Shown here one piece after another: positions 1-12,851 of a stretch of 64,000 bases of DNA. Where the stretch lies: NCBI GenBank assembly GCA_031310005.1, contig CM062379.1:4464001-4528000 (forward strand). The letters run 5' to 3'. Source of the DNA: Dactylellina haptotyla. Taxonomy: Eukaryota; Ascomycota; Orbiliomycetes; Orbiliales; Orbiliaceae. The position numbers and the translations under genes were made by a program. The notes under the pieces were generated by a model that did not search any database, was not told where the DNA came from, and was given only the letters and a program-made list of their open reading frames with translations. Every line of letters begins with the position of its first letter. Position 1 is the stretch's first letter.

Positions 1-936
1 GGGCTCGACATCAAGGAAGATATATTTCGAGACAGGAGGAGGAGGCGAGGAAGTGCCCGGGAAGCTTGGTGTTGCGCTTGTTGCAATACTTGTTGCGGGG
101 GGAACATCGAAATCCCGATGCGATGGAGGCTCGGTGTTCTACGCTTCTATATAGCGGCCGACTCGGATGTCAGTGCGAGCAGGGTGTCCTGATCTATCGG
201 GCCGCCGTAAGAATGTTCTGGCTAGAATATGAATACAGTTGAGAGAACGAACGGATTTCGGGGAAGGTTTCTCAAGAATTCTTTATCGTATCAACTATAG
301 CACCTAACGATATGTGTGGAGCGTTTCGGGCCGGCCACAACGCACCCCAAAAACATCGAAGTCCCAGTCGTATGGTGGTAATTCGGCGCTTTGCAGTGAA
401 CTATGCAAGTTGGCTAGCCAGAAATAAGATGTGCTGCCCGATGGGTTTTCATGTTATGCCGTGGCAGATATTTCGGCATTAGCATACATGCATTCATATT
501 CATTCGCTCGCGCGTCCACATTCCCTCCTCAACCGAAACACCTTGGAAGAACTAGCTGGCTTACTAACGATGCTGGTAAGCAAACGCGACGATGCAGCTC
601 GGTGGAGTACTCCGTGTATCTAGTGGCCATTCCAATTAGCGAGAAGCATACCGGGAACTTCCTCGCCTACGCTGCGAGACGGAGCAAGAAAATGAAGAAA
701 TGCTGGCTTTTTTGCGCTCCCTCGTGGTCAAATAGTCCCTGCTAGCCTCTCAAGGCCGTCCAATCCTCCTCGACAATCGAAACCTTCTCACTAGAGACAC
801 AAGAGCAGCTATATCAACGGTAACGTTGCTACTTGTCTCGGCCCGAAAATTGTAGCTCTCCGCCTCAACCAGCTCAAGATCTCTATTAGAGAACCCATCT
901 ATCGTAAACAGTAACCAACCTCCAAGATATTAAAAA
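1..936. other. Left-edge intergenic region
   Basis: No coding exon is recognisable on either strand. The one open frame of about 100 codons, near 431-745, has no conserved motif and no splice continuation. The last 150 bases before the aldo/keto reductase ATG are presumably its promoter and leader. I cannot tell whether the first few hundred bases belong to a gene left of the window. Confidence 0.5.
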
Positions 937-2019
937 ATGGTATCAAACGAAAATTTCCCTTCAATCCAATTAAGCACTGGTGGTGCTATTCCACTCCTGG
1001 CATATGGTTTAGGGACGGCGAGTGAGTAACAACCGATTCCTTGTTCGGTAGTGATGGGTATTAGAGCGTTAATCCCATCAATTATTTCCCCGCGTTTTCT
1101 TTTTGGATTCCGTGTATACTGAACATTTGAATAGATTTTAAGTCTGGAAGCACAGACGTGGACAAATCAATTATCGCGGATACCAAAACGGCCATACTGG
1201 CTGGATTCACTCATCTCGATGGCGCCGAAAATTACGGCAACGAGGAAGAACTTGGAATTGCAATCAAGGAGTCCGGCGTCTTGCGCTCAAAGCTCTTTGT
1301 AACCACGAAAGTCTATAGATCAATCTCCTCACCGAAGACAGCTCTCGCTGTGTCTCTTAAGAAATTAGACTTAGAGTATGTAGATCTATATCTCATCCAC
1401 GCTCCGTTTTGGGACGAGCAGGAAAAAGGTATCTCCATTGAAAAGGCATGGCAAGAAATGGAAGAGCTACACGGAAAGGGACTAGCAAAGGCTATTGGGG
1501 TTAGCAACTTTGGGATTTCGGAATTTGAAAGAATTGCGAAAATAGCAAAAATACAGCCAGCCATTAACCAGATCGAATACAATGCATAGTAAGTACATCA
1601 TCCTGGCCACCATAGAGTGAATAAAGCATCTTTGGGGAAAATTTCCCTTTACTAACCGACTGTAATTGAAATCAAATAGCCTTCAGAGCCCAGAACTAAT
1701 GGAATACCACCACCGACATGGCATCGCTACCGCGGCGTACGGCCCTTTGATTCCTATCACCAAAGGAACACCCGGGCCATTAGATACCACCATTGAGGAG
1801 CTAGCTAAGAAATATTCCAAAACCCCAACACAAATACTTCTCAGATGGGCAATTGACACAGGTGTTGTGGCAATAACCACCTCCTCGAAAGAGTGGAGAA
1901 TGAAGGAAGCTCTTAGTGTCGGAGAATTCAAGCTTGACGAATCAGATGTTGAAGATATTCGGAAAGCTGGGAGCAAAAAACATATGAGGATATTTTGGAC
2001 AAAAAACTACAAAGACTAA
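937..2019 (+). CDS. Aldo/keto reductase, NADPH-dependent (AKR superfamily)
   Basis: Three exons, 937-1021, 1135-1588 and 1680-2019, join in frame to 292 codons. The introns start GTGAGT and GTAAGT, end in AG, and the second has an ACTAAC branch site. The product is a cytosolic (alpha/beta)8-barrel reductase of carbonyl compounds. The catalytic tetrad is complete: Asp57 and Tyr62 in HLDGAENYG, Lys87 in FVTTKV, and His117 in DLYLIHAPF. GVSNFG and INQIEYNAY, which shape the barrel and cofactor site, are present. The length is normal for the family. The substrate cannot be read from sequence. The start is the first in-frame ATG; the chain begins with the usual strand leading into GTGxxIPLLAYGLGT. 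The next gene lies tail to tail 242 bp away. Confidence 0.93.
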
Positions 2020-2261
2020 TTGGGCAGATCTGGTTGTCTGATTAATTGCCCACCTTCCCTCTCTCATAGACTTTGACTTTGTCGAAACATGACACCTCAT
2101 TCTAATTTAGTGGTTTGAAAAACCATAAGTAAACTGTACAAAGATCTAAGGTTGCTCCCAGTGCTGATTTAAAATACAGATATATGCAATGCTTAATCTA
2201 CGATTCCTCTAATGCAAACAAATACCGCCCTGATAAGCTCCAGATTTGCCATCCGTCTATC

Positions 2262-4781
2262 TTAATCTTCGCCGGATTCTAATGGTCTATAATCTGTAGA
2301 ATTTCTATTGCCCCTTCTCAGCAAATTCTTAAACCATCCAATAATCCCTGAAGAATCACTGTCGCTCTTCCTATTTTGGAGAAAGTACGAGCCGTTAATA
2401 TCCAGGGTTGGGACTGGACTTGTCATGCCGCTACTTAGGAGGGACTGTCCCGAAGGAGTTGGTGCCGCCGAGGCATCATTGAAAAGCAGACCCATGTCTT
2501 CCAAAGTAAGACCTTTTGTCTCCGGATAAAAGAAGAAAACTAAACAAGTATTTGTTAATACGAGGTGGAAGAACTTGAATAAACTGATTAGCACGGGAAG
2601 AGACATAAGACTCACCTAAAACAAAGCTACAAAGGCAGAAGAAGGCGTGGATAAGATACAGCCTCCATTCTACAGTCTCTTGAAGTATAGGGGTAAGTTC
2701 TCCGACAAGCCAGTTAAAAGCCCAGTTAGTTGCTGTTGATAAAGAAGCGCCTTTTGCCCTAATGGACAAAGGCAATATTTCTGGTGGATACAGCCATGGA
2801 ATCGGGCCCCATGAGTATCCAAAGAATGCATTGTATATGATGACGAAAACGACAACTAACGTTGGAGTTGATGGAACTCGAAGGTACATGAAATATGATA
2901 TTAGGGAGAGCGAAGTTGCCATGACGATAGCACCGGAGAGTAAAATCTTGCGTCTTCCCCAACGATCAACCAGATACCAGGGGGGGATAGAACTTGCAAC
3001 ATACACCAAAGCGTTGATTCCAGTCATCAATATAGCATCTCGACCTTCCCAGCCCGCTTCTTGGAAGACCAGAGGTGCGTAATATGATATGACGTTAATT
3101 CCGTTTAGTTGTGCAAATGCTTGTGCCGACATTGCGATGAAAACCCTGCGGCTGTATCTAGAAAACATATCTTTATACGTTCTTTCGCCTTCCTGTCGTT
3201 GTAATATAACATTTTCCTTAATATCTCGAAATTCCTCTCGAACTCTTTCGTTATACACGTCCCCGCCACCATGAAGATTAGCAAGCACGATTAGGCCATC
3301 TTCGTCATGGTCATTATCTAAGAGCCATCTAGGATTGACCTTAGCAATCTAGTTCCAAAAGAGCATTCTATTTGAGACCGTATCGATTTGAGAATCCTAC
3401 CTTGGCGATTCGCAAATAGCTAGCGAACCGATTGCTAACAATGAGCCCATAACTACTTGCATAGAAAGAGGTAGCCTCCAGGACCAATCGTTCGGAATAT
3501 TATAGCAAAAGTAGTCCATCCATACACTGGAGCAATATCCAACGATATTGCCAGTAAATTCGATGCAGGCAAGCAATCCCCGATTATGAGATGGCGAGAT
3601 CTCGGACTGATAGACTGGTATGATGGTTGAAAGCAAGCCAACTCCGATCCCAGCTATAACCCTCCCGATAATCATTGTTATCATGCCAACGGAGAGTGTT
3701 TGGAAAGCACCGCCCACAACAAAGATCATTGCACCGTAAAGGATCGTGCGTCTCCTTCCAATGATATCTCCGATCTTTCCAACTAGGAGTGATGAGAAGA
3801 AGGCGCCAACCTTGCGGTGGGAATGCTAACTTTTAGTACAGCACGTGTTTGACTTGGTCTGTTATGGAGGGCTCATACCTCAAGAATAGCAACCATTGTC
3901 CCTATCTGGGCTGCAGTAGGGTTGTCGAAGAACTTCTTGAAATTTTCTCCGCTGAACATAGTTCCAGAATGGTTAGCAAGGCCACTGCAGGATTGCAAGG
4001 TTCTAGCGAATAACCTACGTCAGAAGGCCGCTCATAACCCCTTGGTCATAGCCGAAGAGAAAAACCCCTAAACTCACAAATATACTCGTGAAGTACCTAT
4101 GTTACTTTTAGTTAGCGGAACATCATCCATACTGGTGTTTATAAGGAAGACTAACAGCAACGGCTTTCCCGTTAGCCCATACATCCTATCCACTTTTTTG
4201 ACGCAACAGAGAAAGGGGGCTATTAGTTTGACACCGATAGCCCTTCTTCTTGGGCCAGGATCAGGAATGTATATATCTTTCTTTTGGAGATGAGACTGTT
4301 GGGACTGTAGACCAATAGTATTTTCGTCGTATCTCACTTTCTTCTTCCTTTTTTGTTTCTTCTTATTCCTATTACTCTTATTATATTTCTTTGTCGTTCC
4401 TATAATGTCATCACAGTCTGACGACCCAGAGTCTCTCTCGGAATCAAATCTCCGGATGTGTTCGTCGCTAACTTTTGTAAATAGTTGATCTACCGGGTCA
4501 CTCGTGCTACTCCGAACGTCAGAATCATCCGATTCTAATGTATGTCCGGGGTCGTGGTTGTGGTGGCTGCCTCTGGCGACAGCCAACCGCTCGTTCTGTA
4601 GTAATGAAGCACTCTGTTCGTGGGCGGCGGCGATGTCGTCTTCTAAAGAAGTGGAATGGTTGAGGGTTCGAAGGGGGATTGACGGAGAGTCAATTAAGGG
4701 TTCAATCTTGTCGGATATGAGCCGGGATCGGGAGGGAGTAATAAAAAGGGAAGCCGAGAAAGCAGCGGTGGTATATGCCAA
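2262..4781 (-). CDS. MFS sugar (hexose) transporter with long polar N-terminal extension
   Basis: Exons in transcript order are 4781-4156, 4096-4019, 3951-3879, 3810-3401, 3328-2616 and 2539-2262; all phases agree. The transporter core starts at GVFLFGYDQGVMSG and carries the sugar-porter signatures GRRR, a PVYQSEI-type PESPR-like region (ICESPRW), QLNGIN and PETKG, with about 12 membrane segments. It is a plasma-membrane sugar importer of the fungal sugar porter family; the sugar is not predictable. Before the first membrane segment lie about 200 residues rich in Ser, Asp and His, then a basic stretch (KKKQKRKKK). This extension has no ATG: its frame is closed by a TAG at 4785-4787 just before the first Leu codon. 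The initiator is therefore either in an unseen upstream exon (the TAG could be a splice acceptor) or the internal Met at 4184. The 5' end is uncertain and the core is secure. Confidence 0.9.
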
Positions 4782-7700
4782 ACTCTACGCTCCCCCGAGA
4801 TAGACCGGATAATGATACGGGCGTCGACGGGAGGTTTCGGTTGAAATCCGTTTATTAATTACACTTATCTAAGTAAGTATTTATAATTTACTTTCAAAAG
4901 AATTGATATACCACCATGCGTCCGCCCTCTCACCTGAGAATTCAGATTCGCCCGGTAAGCGTAACTAGGGTGAAAATTTGAAGGTCGAAGGGCCAAGATG
5001 AAAGAGCTTCCCTTCCTTAATAGCTAACTAGGTCCTCTGGGGGGGTTGTATTGGAAGTAGAGGATTGGGAAGATAGGGATTCGAGAGTGACTGCTAGGTT
5101 CAAAGAAAGGTGTATCGAATGGCTTGAAGCTTACAAGAATATACTCTAGGAGACCGAGAAACCCCCCCTTTTTTTCCTTTTCTTTGTGTAGTTGTCGAAG
5201 GAAGACTGGAGGGAGACTGATCCGATCAGATGAGACTGGATGATGTAGATCCGAACTCGGGACAATTTTCGGCGCCAGGAGAATACAAACACCAAGAGAG
5301 AAGCAGGCTGATGTCCGCGGGTACTAAAGCGGGCAGGCAGTGGTATGGGTGATCAGCTTTGCGGACAAGATATTGATGGAGGAGTTCCTAGTCTTATGGG
5401 TACTCAGTTAAGCTATCCACGCTTGCCCAAACATTATCGAAATTATGTTGGAAGTTCGCACGACACGGACATGTGCATGTTCAACGCGTCCATGGAGTCG
5501 GTTATGCTCTGGCGCTACGTAATTATGCAGCAGTAAAAGCCCATAAGCAGGCGCACCCGATCGTGAACGTGGCTGTGGCACCGTGGCGCGGCACAATATA
5601 GATAAACGGTTCCACCAGCCACAGATGATGTCCGATGTCCCACCAGCCAGCGGACCAGCATCCACAGTCTTGTACAAGACTGCAGCATCCACTCAGGCGG
5701 CGGGACTGCACATGACAGCGCCCTTTTGAAACGCATCCATCGCCTCCCAATGCACTCGGGTCCTGCTCTTGGCGTCCTGGTCCAAGTAGCCACTGTAGCA
5801 GGTTGGGGTTTCGAGGTGGCAAGCAATTTCACATCTTCAACTTGGGATCGAATGGTTAGCAAAGGGTTGGCTCGACACCGTATGCACGATACCCACGGTA
5901 CCCTGTCAATATCCTGCTCTACCTGCGACCCGGATTACAACGGTCGGGCGTCGAGCTATGAACGGCGGCTATTTTTGGAAAGCATATGAGTGAGAGTGGC
6001 GGCAGGTGCACTGGGAGCATTTCTTGTCAAGTAACGCTCGAGGGACTGATGCCTGTTGTGCCGGGCTTCACTTCTCACGCCTGGCCCTCGGATAACCCAG
6101 AACCTGATGGATGCCTGGCTCAGTGCAAAAAGGTTGGAGGTGTTTCGTGATACCAGCAGGGTTCCTGGTTCGCTCAAACAAAGCCGCCCCTCCTCATTTC
6201 CCTATCATTCATCTCCAGGGTCAGATCCATCCAGTGCGAAAGGGTAGCAAAGTAACAATCCAACGATGCTCCGTTGAGTCGTTCCCATCATTTCGTGATA
6301 ATAATGAGGCCATTCCCGCAGCGGAAGAGAGGATTCGGTTACCGTTTCCCCTACCCTTCCCTTTTCCTGAGGGAAGTAGCCATCTTCGATTCGCGTTCGT
6401 GCCTTCCCGCTGGCGCATTGCATTGCATACTCATAATCATCAACACACACTCTCAAAAGTCGATCTTTGAAAGATTACGATCTTGAGCGAACATCCGTTT
6501 GCTTTTAGTTCGTTAGCAGCTGGGTTCATTGGCCTTTGGTCTTTTTATCTTTCCTATCAGTGTTGGAAATTTTGCTGAAAAGGCTGCTTCCGCCACTGTT
6601 GAATGCATCAGTAGCATCCGAGGAATTTAACTACTTGATTGGCTCTCCGTTCTCACACCCATTCCATTGATCCATCCGTCGACTTTGAATGTCGATATTG
6701 CCTTGACGGCCGACCTCCTTACTTTGTATATTCCCACCAGCTTGTGATACTTTCTCTCTCTTCCCCCCCCTCTTTTTTCTTTCTTTCTTTTCTTTTCTTT
6801 TCCCCTCAATTCGGTCCAGCAGTTTCTACTTCGGCTGGCTTGAGACTTTGAGCCGAGTAAGTGAATTGATCCATTCTTCCCGGTCGCCCATCCGGCGCAT
6901 TGCGTGTTTTTCTTTTGTGCCCTCCATCTCTCGTTCAACCCGGGCGACGAATGTTCGCATCCGTCTCACCAAACTTGTGATCGCACTCAACTGCGACAGG
7001 TGGGCATCGTCGCCTGTATCTTTCTGCCATCAACCTCACCTTCCCCATATTCCAAACATCGTGGCAGATAGCATCGACGTTTTTCAGACCTAGCGATTCA
7101 ATTGGTGCAGGCTTGCAGATCGGCCACCGCCTCGCTCTGCAACGCGATCCCCACCTGGCATTGCATTGCTCTTGGACCCCCTAAAAGCCAGTCGCAAACC
7201 CTGCACGGCCTTCTTCGCATGCATAGACACAATCCATCTCGCAAGTCTCGACTTAAAAATTCTTATTCCTGTGGCAGGCAGGTGAAGGAGAGTGGGCCTC
7301 CAGCTGTTGCTTAATATAGCGTCTATACTTTTCCTCATCATTATCATCTTCTTCTTACTCCTCCTCTTGCTCCCTGGTTGCTTTTGCCTTCGTCTTGTAC
7401 TGACAGCGCAGCGCCAACAGACCCGCCAGCGACTGACCGTTTCGATCTTAGTGTTTCGCACGCGTCGACATTGAATAGACTGGTCCTGTTTTGCAGCGAA
7501 CAGTACAACGCTCCATTGTTTTTGTTTTATTTTAAACCTCTCTGGATCTGCGTCTGTGGAGAACCAACAAGCAACTATAACTATATGTACCTGGCTGTTC
7601 ACCTGTCACTCGGCTAGGCAGCTTTTCTCTCAGACCAAACGTGGGAATCGTGGGAACCAGAGTTTGTTCGAGAAAGCGAGAACTAACGTAAACCGGTCCA

Positions 7701-8282
7701 CTCGAGCGACCTTGCCTTCTTTTCCCTCATCATCGCCCTTTGTTTATTGGTGCACCACAACTACTGTCATTTCGTCCGAGCGCCGCCGTAGTGTTTTTTG
7801 GGAGAAGCCATTTTCTTTCTCCACGTCTTTCTCTCAGAGGTATGTCTATGATGCGTGTTTGTTTCCTTCTTGGCCCTCTGGCTCCGTTCTCTGCATCGCA
7901 GCTTCCTCGTCAAATCTTGGGGGCGGGTTTTTTTCCCTTTTAGCTGCCAGACACCAGGGCTGGTGTTCTCTCGACCTTCCCTTTCGCCAGCCACACCCAA
8001 AAGAGACACAGAAAAAATTAAAAATTTAAAAAAATTTAATACCAAGGAAGCAATATTTCCGCCGTTAAAATTTTTCTTTTTTCTTTTTTATACTGCACTC
8101 GCAACGCTGGGGCCCATTCTGACAACAGCTCACAGCAGCATCCCCAACATCTAGCCCTTCAAGTGCTTCCAAAACCGCTGTTTTGTTGAGCAACATCCAT
8201 CGCCACCGCAACTATTGGCAGACGAACTTCACATTGAGATACTCCGCTGGAAATTCAATCTCAACCGCCGACAACACAAGCC
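4782..8282. other. Long intergenic region upstream of CHS7
   Basis: About 3.5 kb without a recognisable gene. Open frames here are short, overlap on both strands and lack family motifs. From about 6750 the plus strand becomes strongly pyrimidine-rich (CT tracts near 6751-6806 and 7320-7380), then AT-rich near 8015-8095, as in many fungal promoters and leaders. The first half probably holds the promoter of the minus-strand sugar transporter, the second half that of CHS7. Confidence 0.5.
6751..6806 (+). repeat. Pyrimidine (C/T) tract
   Basis: Almost pure C/T run with a run of eight C and several TTTC repeats, about 1.5 kb before the CHS7 start codon. Such tracts are common in highly used fungal promoters and leaders. 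Function here is not shown. Confidence 0.7.
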
Positions 8283-9677
8283 ATGACCCAATTCGGCAAG
8301 TTTTATGTATGTTCTTCAAACTAAGCCTAGTCGCTAATGAATGCGATCGTCTATGACGTTTCAAAGCTAACTACCTGCTTTTTGTGTAGAATTTCTGTCG
8401 AGATTCGACACTTCCGGTAAGCTTCCCAGTGCCCCACAAGCTATCGATAGGCATCTCAGCTAATCTTACCATGATCCTAGATATGTAATGTAAGGCTATC
8501 GTCTCGTTCCCTAAAACTCGTCATTTTTGTTAATATTTCTTGCAGTTGTTCGAATTTAGCTCGAGCGACCATCCTTCTCTCGTCAAAAGTTGCCCTCTGC
8601 TAGGCTTCAATTCCGGAAACGACCGTATCGGGAACATCGGTATGCCCAAAGTCAAAGAATCTATTTTAATTGTTAAATGTCACTAATCAGAGACCAGGTG
8701 TAATAATACTCTGCGGAATCTCGGTGCTCACCATCGGCTATTTGCTATGGAGGTCCGAACGGAAGCACGCAGCTGTTGGCCGGCGAGAGATGCAACTCTT
8801 CCTGGTCATGTACGCAATCCTTAGCATCTGCGAGATATTTTCCATTGGAGGCTTCCTCAAGAGCTTAAGCGTGTTGAAGGTCTGCAACTTTCTCCACCTG
8901 TTGCTAAATAGTCCCCAGAAACTGACTGGATTCACGATAGTGGTTTTCGGCACTTCACGTTGCCATAATAACAACAACATGCTGGGTCCTTCTTCTAAAC
9001 GCGATTGTTGGATATCAGCTTCTTGATGATGGAACCTTCCTGTCGCTTGGATTATTTTTCGCATCTGGGCTTATGATTTTCATTGGAACAGGTATGTATA
9101 ATGTGTTTTGCTGAAAATGGTTATAAGTTCTGCGCCAACATGGATATTGACCATCTGCCACTAGGATATATTGCCCTCGACACAGGATTTGGTTATACCA
9201 ACCAGTTCATACCAGACGCTGACTACAAGAACTACGCACTTTACGTGATGTATCTCTTGTTCCCCTTGATATGCTTAGTGGGCTATTTCGTACTTGAAAG
9301 CATTCTAGTGCTCCGCGTCCTCGGCGAAACGAGGCCAATGTGTACGTTTTCAGCGTGTATCCCCTGCTATATGTCCTCACCATGCTGATACTATTGAGGA
9401 ACGATTTATAGTACTATTAGGAGGATCGGCCCTTCTGTTTGCGATTGGCCAAATTTTTACATTCGTCATCAGCGTGCATCTTTGCAACGCCGCGGACGGA
9501 AAGATAGATGGCTCCCTGTTTGAAACATTATTCACCTTACTCGCCGTGGTTACATTATGGGCTTTCTGGTCAAGCATCACAGAGGATACATGGGTAGACG
9601 AGCCATTGAACCCTTCAATGTCGGACGCGGGATACGATACTCATCGATCAGGGCGATTTGATTCCCAGTACGCCTGA
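8283..9677 (+). CDS. CHS7: Chitin synthase export chaperone (Chs7 family)
   Basis: Eight exons (8283-8306, 8390-8416, 8481-8489, 8546-8639, 8698-8879, 8941-9091, 9165-9341, 9412-9677) join in phase to 309 codons, close to yeast Chs7 (316). The N-terminus FGKFYNFCRDSTLPICN matches the family's Cys- and Pro-rich start. About seven membrane segments follow, with family landmarks such as AVGRREMQLFL, CWVLLLNAIVGYQLLDDGT, ALDTGFGYT and FALFETL-like SLFETLFTLLAVVTLWAFW, then an acidic tail. Chs7 sits in the endoplasmic reticulum and is needed for folding and exit of class IV chitin synthase. Exon 3 is only 9 nt (Ile-Cys-Asn). The start ATG opens the conserved N-terminus. SSL1 follows on the same strand. 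Confidence 0.93.
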
Positions 9678-10332
9678 GAATTATTCGCCCTCGTGTATCT
9701 GTACGGTAACTTTCTGCGTTTTGGATTTCTTTATCCTCCTAACTCTCTTTAAAATATACCCTCGATTTCGCATCTTAGCTGTTTGTCTTCTGTTCTACGT
9801 TGAAATAACGAACCCTTTCCTGCTATCCTTGGGATCTCTTTGGCTTATATGCCGACCTTGAATCAACTACCTCAATCTAGACGACGGAGGAAGCCTGGTA
9901 ATATTTAACTCAATCCAAGATAGTTTGTTGCGGCAATCAAAAATTTTATCTCTTGGACTGAACGCTCGCCAGCGAGGTGGAAGACCGCAATGGCCGCACC
10001 ACCATGCTGGTCTTATTATGTCGCGACTATTGATAGCAAGGGGAAAGCGTAGGCTTTACCTTATACCAATGATATAATGTTAATGAAATAATTTGAGTAT
10101 CATATTTTTCGCACAAAAGCTAGCTACGATATACTTTTAAACTCCAGAAAGTGTCTATATGTTATTCTCAAAGTGATACACGAAGAGCGAAATGATTTTG
10201 TTGTGTCTCCTAAAACCAAATAATATAATACCGCCGTGCGTTTGGCTATGTTGACAACACCTATCTTACAACTGCTGTCTGTCTTCTCGTAACGTGATCC
10301 CAGCTGCCTGAACACCCCAGGGAACGGAAGCG
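9678..10332. other. CHS7-SSL1 intergenic region
   Basis: AT-rich 655 bp holding the CHS7 3' end and the SSL1 promoter. No further gene is seen. Confidence 0.5.
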
Positions 10333-12201
10333 ATGGCGGACTCTGATGAAGACTTTGTCCTTGAGAGTTCTGGAGACGAACGAGGTCCCAAAGCCCGTGG
10401 GTCCCGTCGACAGACGCGCAAATCGAAGAAACAGGATCCAACTGCTGCGCCCCGAAGGGAGAAATGGGAGGATATCCAAAGAAGTTGGGATAATGTAGTA
10501 GAAGGCGCTGATGGCAGCATAGCAGGCGCGGTGATAGGGTTACTGGAGGCCACCAAGAGGAAAAGGTATGCGAGCCCCCAACAGCCATCCTCCAGCTGCC
10601 TATATCCAAAACTGATAGAAACTTTTCCAAAAGGTTACTGCGCGATACAACACCCATACAACGCGGAATCATTCGTCATTTGGTGCTGGTTTTGGATCTC
10701 TCATCTGCTATGGTTGAAAAGGATCTGAGGCCTACTAGATTCCTGCTTTCACTCCGATATGCGAGAGACTTCGTCACAGAATATTTCGAACAAAACCCGA
10801 TCTCCCAGTTGAGCATTGTTGGCATGCATGATGGCTTAGCATTGAGGATCAGCGATATGGGTGGGAACCCAGCGGACCATCTGACCGCACTTCAAGAAAA
10901 AGCCTTTTCCCAAGAGCCAAAGGGTGCATCGAGCTTGCAGAATGCATTGGAGATGGCTCGAGCCGAGCTATTGTATGTGATCTTCAATATCTGAATCGAT
11001 GAAAGATTAGTATCATGCTAATTCCATGTACAGCCATACCCCTTCACACGGAACTCGAGAGGTTTTCTTGATATTTGGTGCATTGTCATCATCTGATCCT
11101 GCTGATATCCACGAGACAATAAATGCCCTCGTTGAGGATAAGATACAGGTTCGAATTGTGGGACTTGCAGCCCAGGTTGCGGTGTGTAGAGAAATGGTCA
11201 TGAAAACAAATGGTGGTGATGACTGTAAGTATTCCATCTGAGAAACGTTAAACAACCAAGATTCACTGGCCAGATGGTTTTAACTGCATTCAATATTGAA
11301 GCCGGCTATGGAGTCGTTCTTGACGAAGCCCACTACCGAGAACTCATGATGGCTGCAACAACCCCACCTGTAACCAAGACCGTGAGCACAAGCACTCCTA
11401 GCTTACTCATGATGGGATTTCCTTCAAGGATGGTTGAGACATTTGAATCATTCTGTTCATGGTTAGTTCTAGTTCATATTCTCTCCTAGATATCAAGGTT
11501 TCTAAACCGACTACTGTTACAATGACATAGCCACTCGAACCTAACGAAGGGAGGATATATATGCCCGAGGTGCTCCGCCAAAGTCTGCTTCCTGCCAACT
11601 GAATGCCCTTGCTGTGGCTTAACCTTAATTTTATCGACCCATTTAGCACGATCGTATCATCATTTGTTCCCGCTGAAGAATTGGGTTGAGGTTCCTTGGT
11701 TTGAGTACGTGACGAATTTCTTCTCAACCCCCAGCCCATACCCAGCGTACTAACAAACCCTCTTACTGCAGAGCAAATCTATCGAATAACTGTTACTCTT
11801 GTCAAACACCCTTTCCCCAGCATCCTTCAACAGTTTCACCCTCTAAAACAAGACAACAGAGCGGCACAGGACCCAATGGTGTTACGAGCAATAGCCACCC
11901 ACTGAAAGCCCCACCCGCTGGGACAATATCTCAACGTTATGCGTGCCCTGATTGCAGAACTCATTTCTGTATTGACTGCGATATATTTGCTCACGAATCA
12001 CTTCACAACTGCCCGGGCTGCCAAGCAGTTCCCGCATCACTCGTAAAAGAACGGGAGAGAGGCCGGCACGGCGCAGCTAGCGAGAAAGGGAAACCCAATA
12101 TCAGTATGCGAACCCAAGTGGCAGAAGCGACGATAATGCTAGAAAAATCCAAGATTGAGCCAGAAAACAGTGCTAGAAGTTCTATGGATGTTGATGTCTA
12201 A
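10333..12201 (+). CDS. SSL1: TFIIH core subunit Ssl1/p44
   Basis: Six exons (10333-10565, 10634-10972, 11034-11224, 11302-11461, 11531-11704, 11772-12201) give 508 codons in consistent phase. Ssl1 (human p44, GTF2H2) is a structural subunit of the core of TFIIH that stimulates the Rad3/XPD helicase in RNA polymerase II transcription and nucleotide excision repair. An acidic start is followed by the p44 hallmark [20 protein letters not shown] and a von Willebrand A-type domain. Next come a C4 zinc finger ([18 protein letters not shown]) and a C-terminal RING-like module ([18 protein letters not shown], then HNCPGC). A low-complexity Ser/Pro linker of about 50 residues lies between the two zinc modules. 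The exon 4 acceptor is the AG at 11300-11301, because the nearer AG at about 11272 opens a stop. Confidence 0.96.
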
Positions 12202-12851
12202 CATAACAGTAGTTGATCTCTTGTTAACGAAAGTTTGAAACCTTGAGAGCAAAGGTGCTTTGCTTAGACAGGCAATCTCACCCAAATATATACAGTTAAA
12301 CCAAGAGTTTTTTACGTATAATGTTAGCCTATTAGGGGTCACTATGAACTATAATAGCTCTCCATTCGAACAGGGTGTCAACTATACAATCGCCTCTCTA
12401 TAGGTGTACTACGTATTGAAATTTAATATCCCGTATCCGATTTACTAATATTTTCTGGATTGGCCGACTGATCCTTTAGACATTCGTTATGCTCTCTTAA
12501 AAAAACAAAAAAAGGGACGGCTACCTATAATTAGCTATAGGGCGGATAATGATTTGAGAAGAAAAGAGGGAAAATTAGGGGCAACATTTGACGCCACTTG
12601 CAAACACCGGATATCTTGAAGAAGAAAAAGGCAGATAGAGAAAATGCGGGATATTCATGGGATAAGTAAGAGAAAGTTTTTTTAGAACGTGGTGAAAACC
12701 GCAACAGAAGAGCTTTTGAATGATTTAGAAATCCCGAGTACACCTAAAGTTGGATCAATACGTAAGAGAAGGAAGAGAAAACAGTATAGATAGTCAGTTT
12801 TCTTAGTACTTCACAACTGACGATAATATATCTGATCATGAAAGGAAGAGC
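12202..12851. other. SSL1-PUF convergent intergenic region
   Basis: 650 AT-rich bases between two gene tails, with 3' ends of both transcripts expected here. No coding or RNA gene is seen. Confidence 0.5.
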
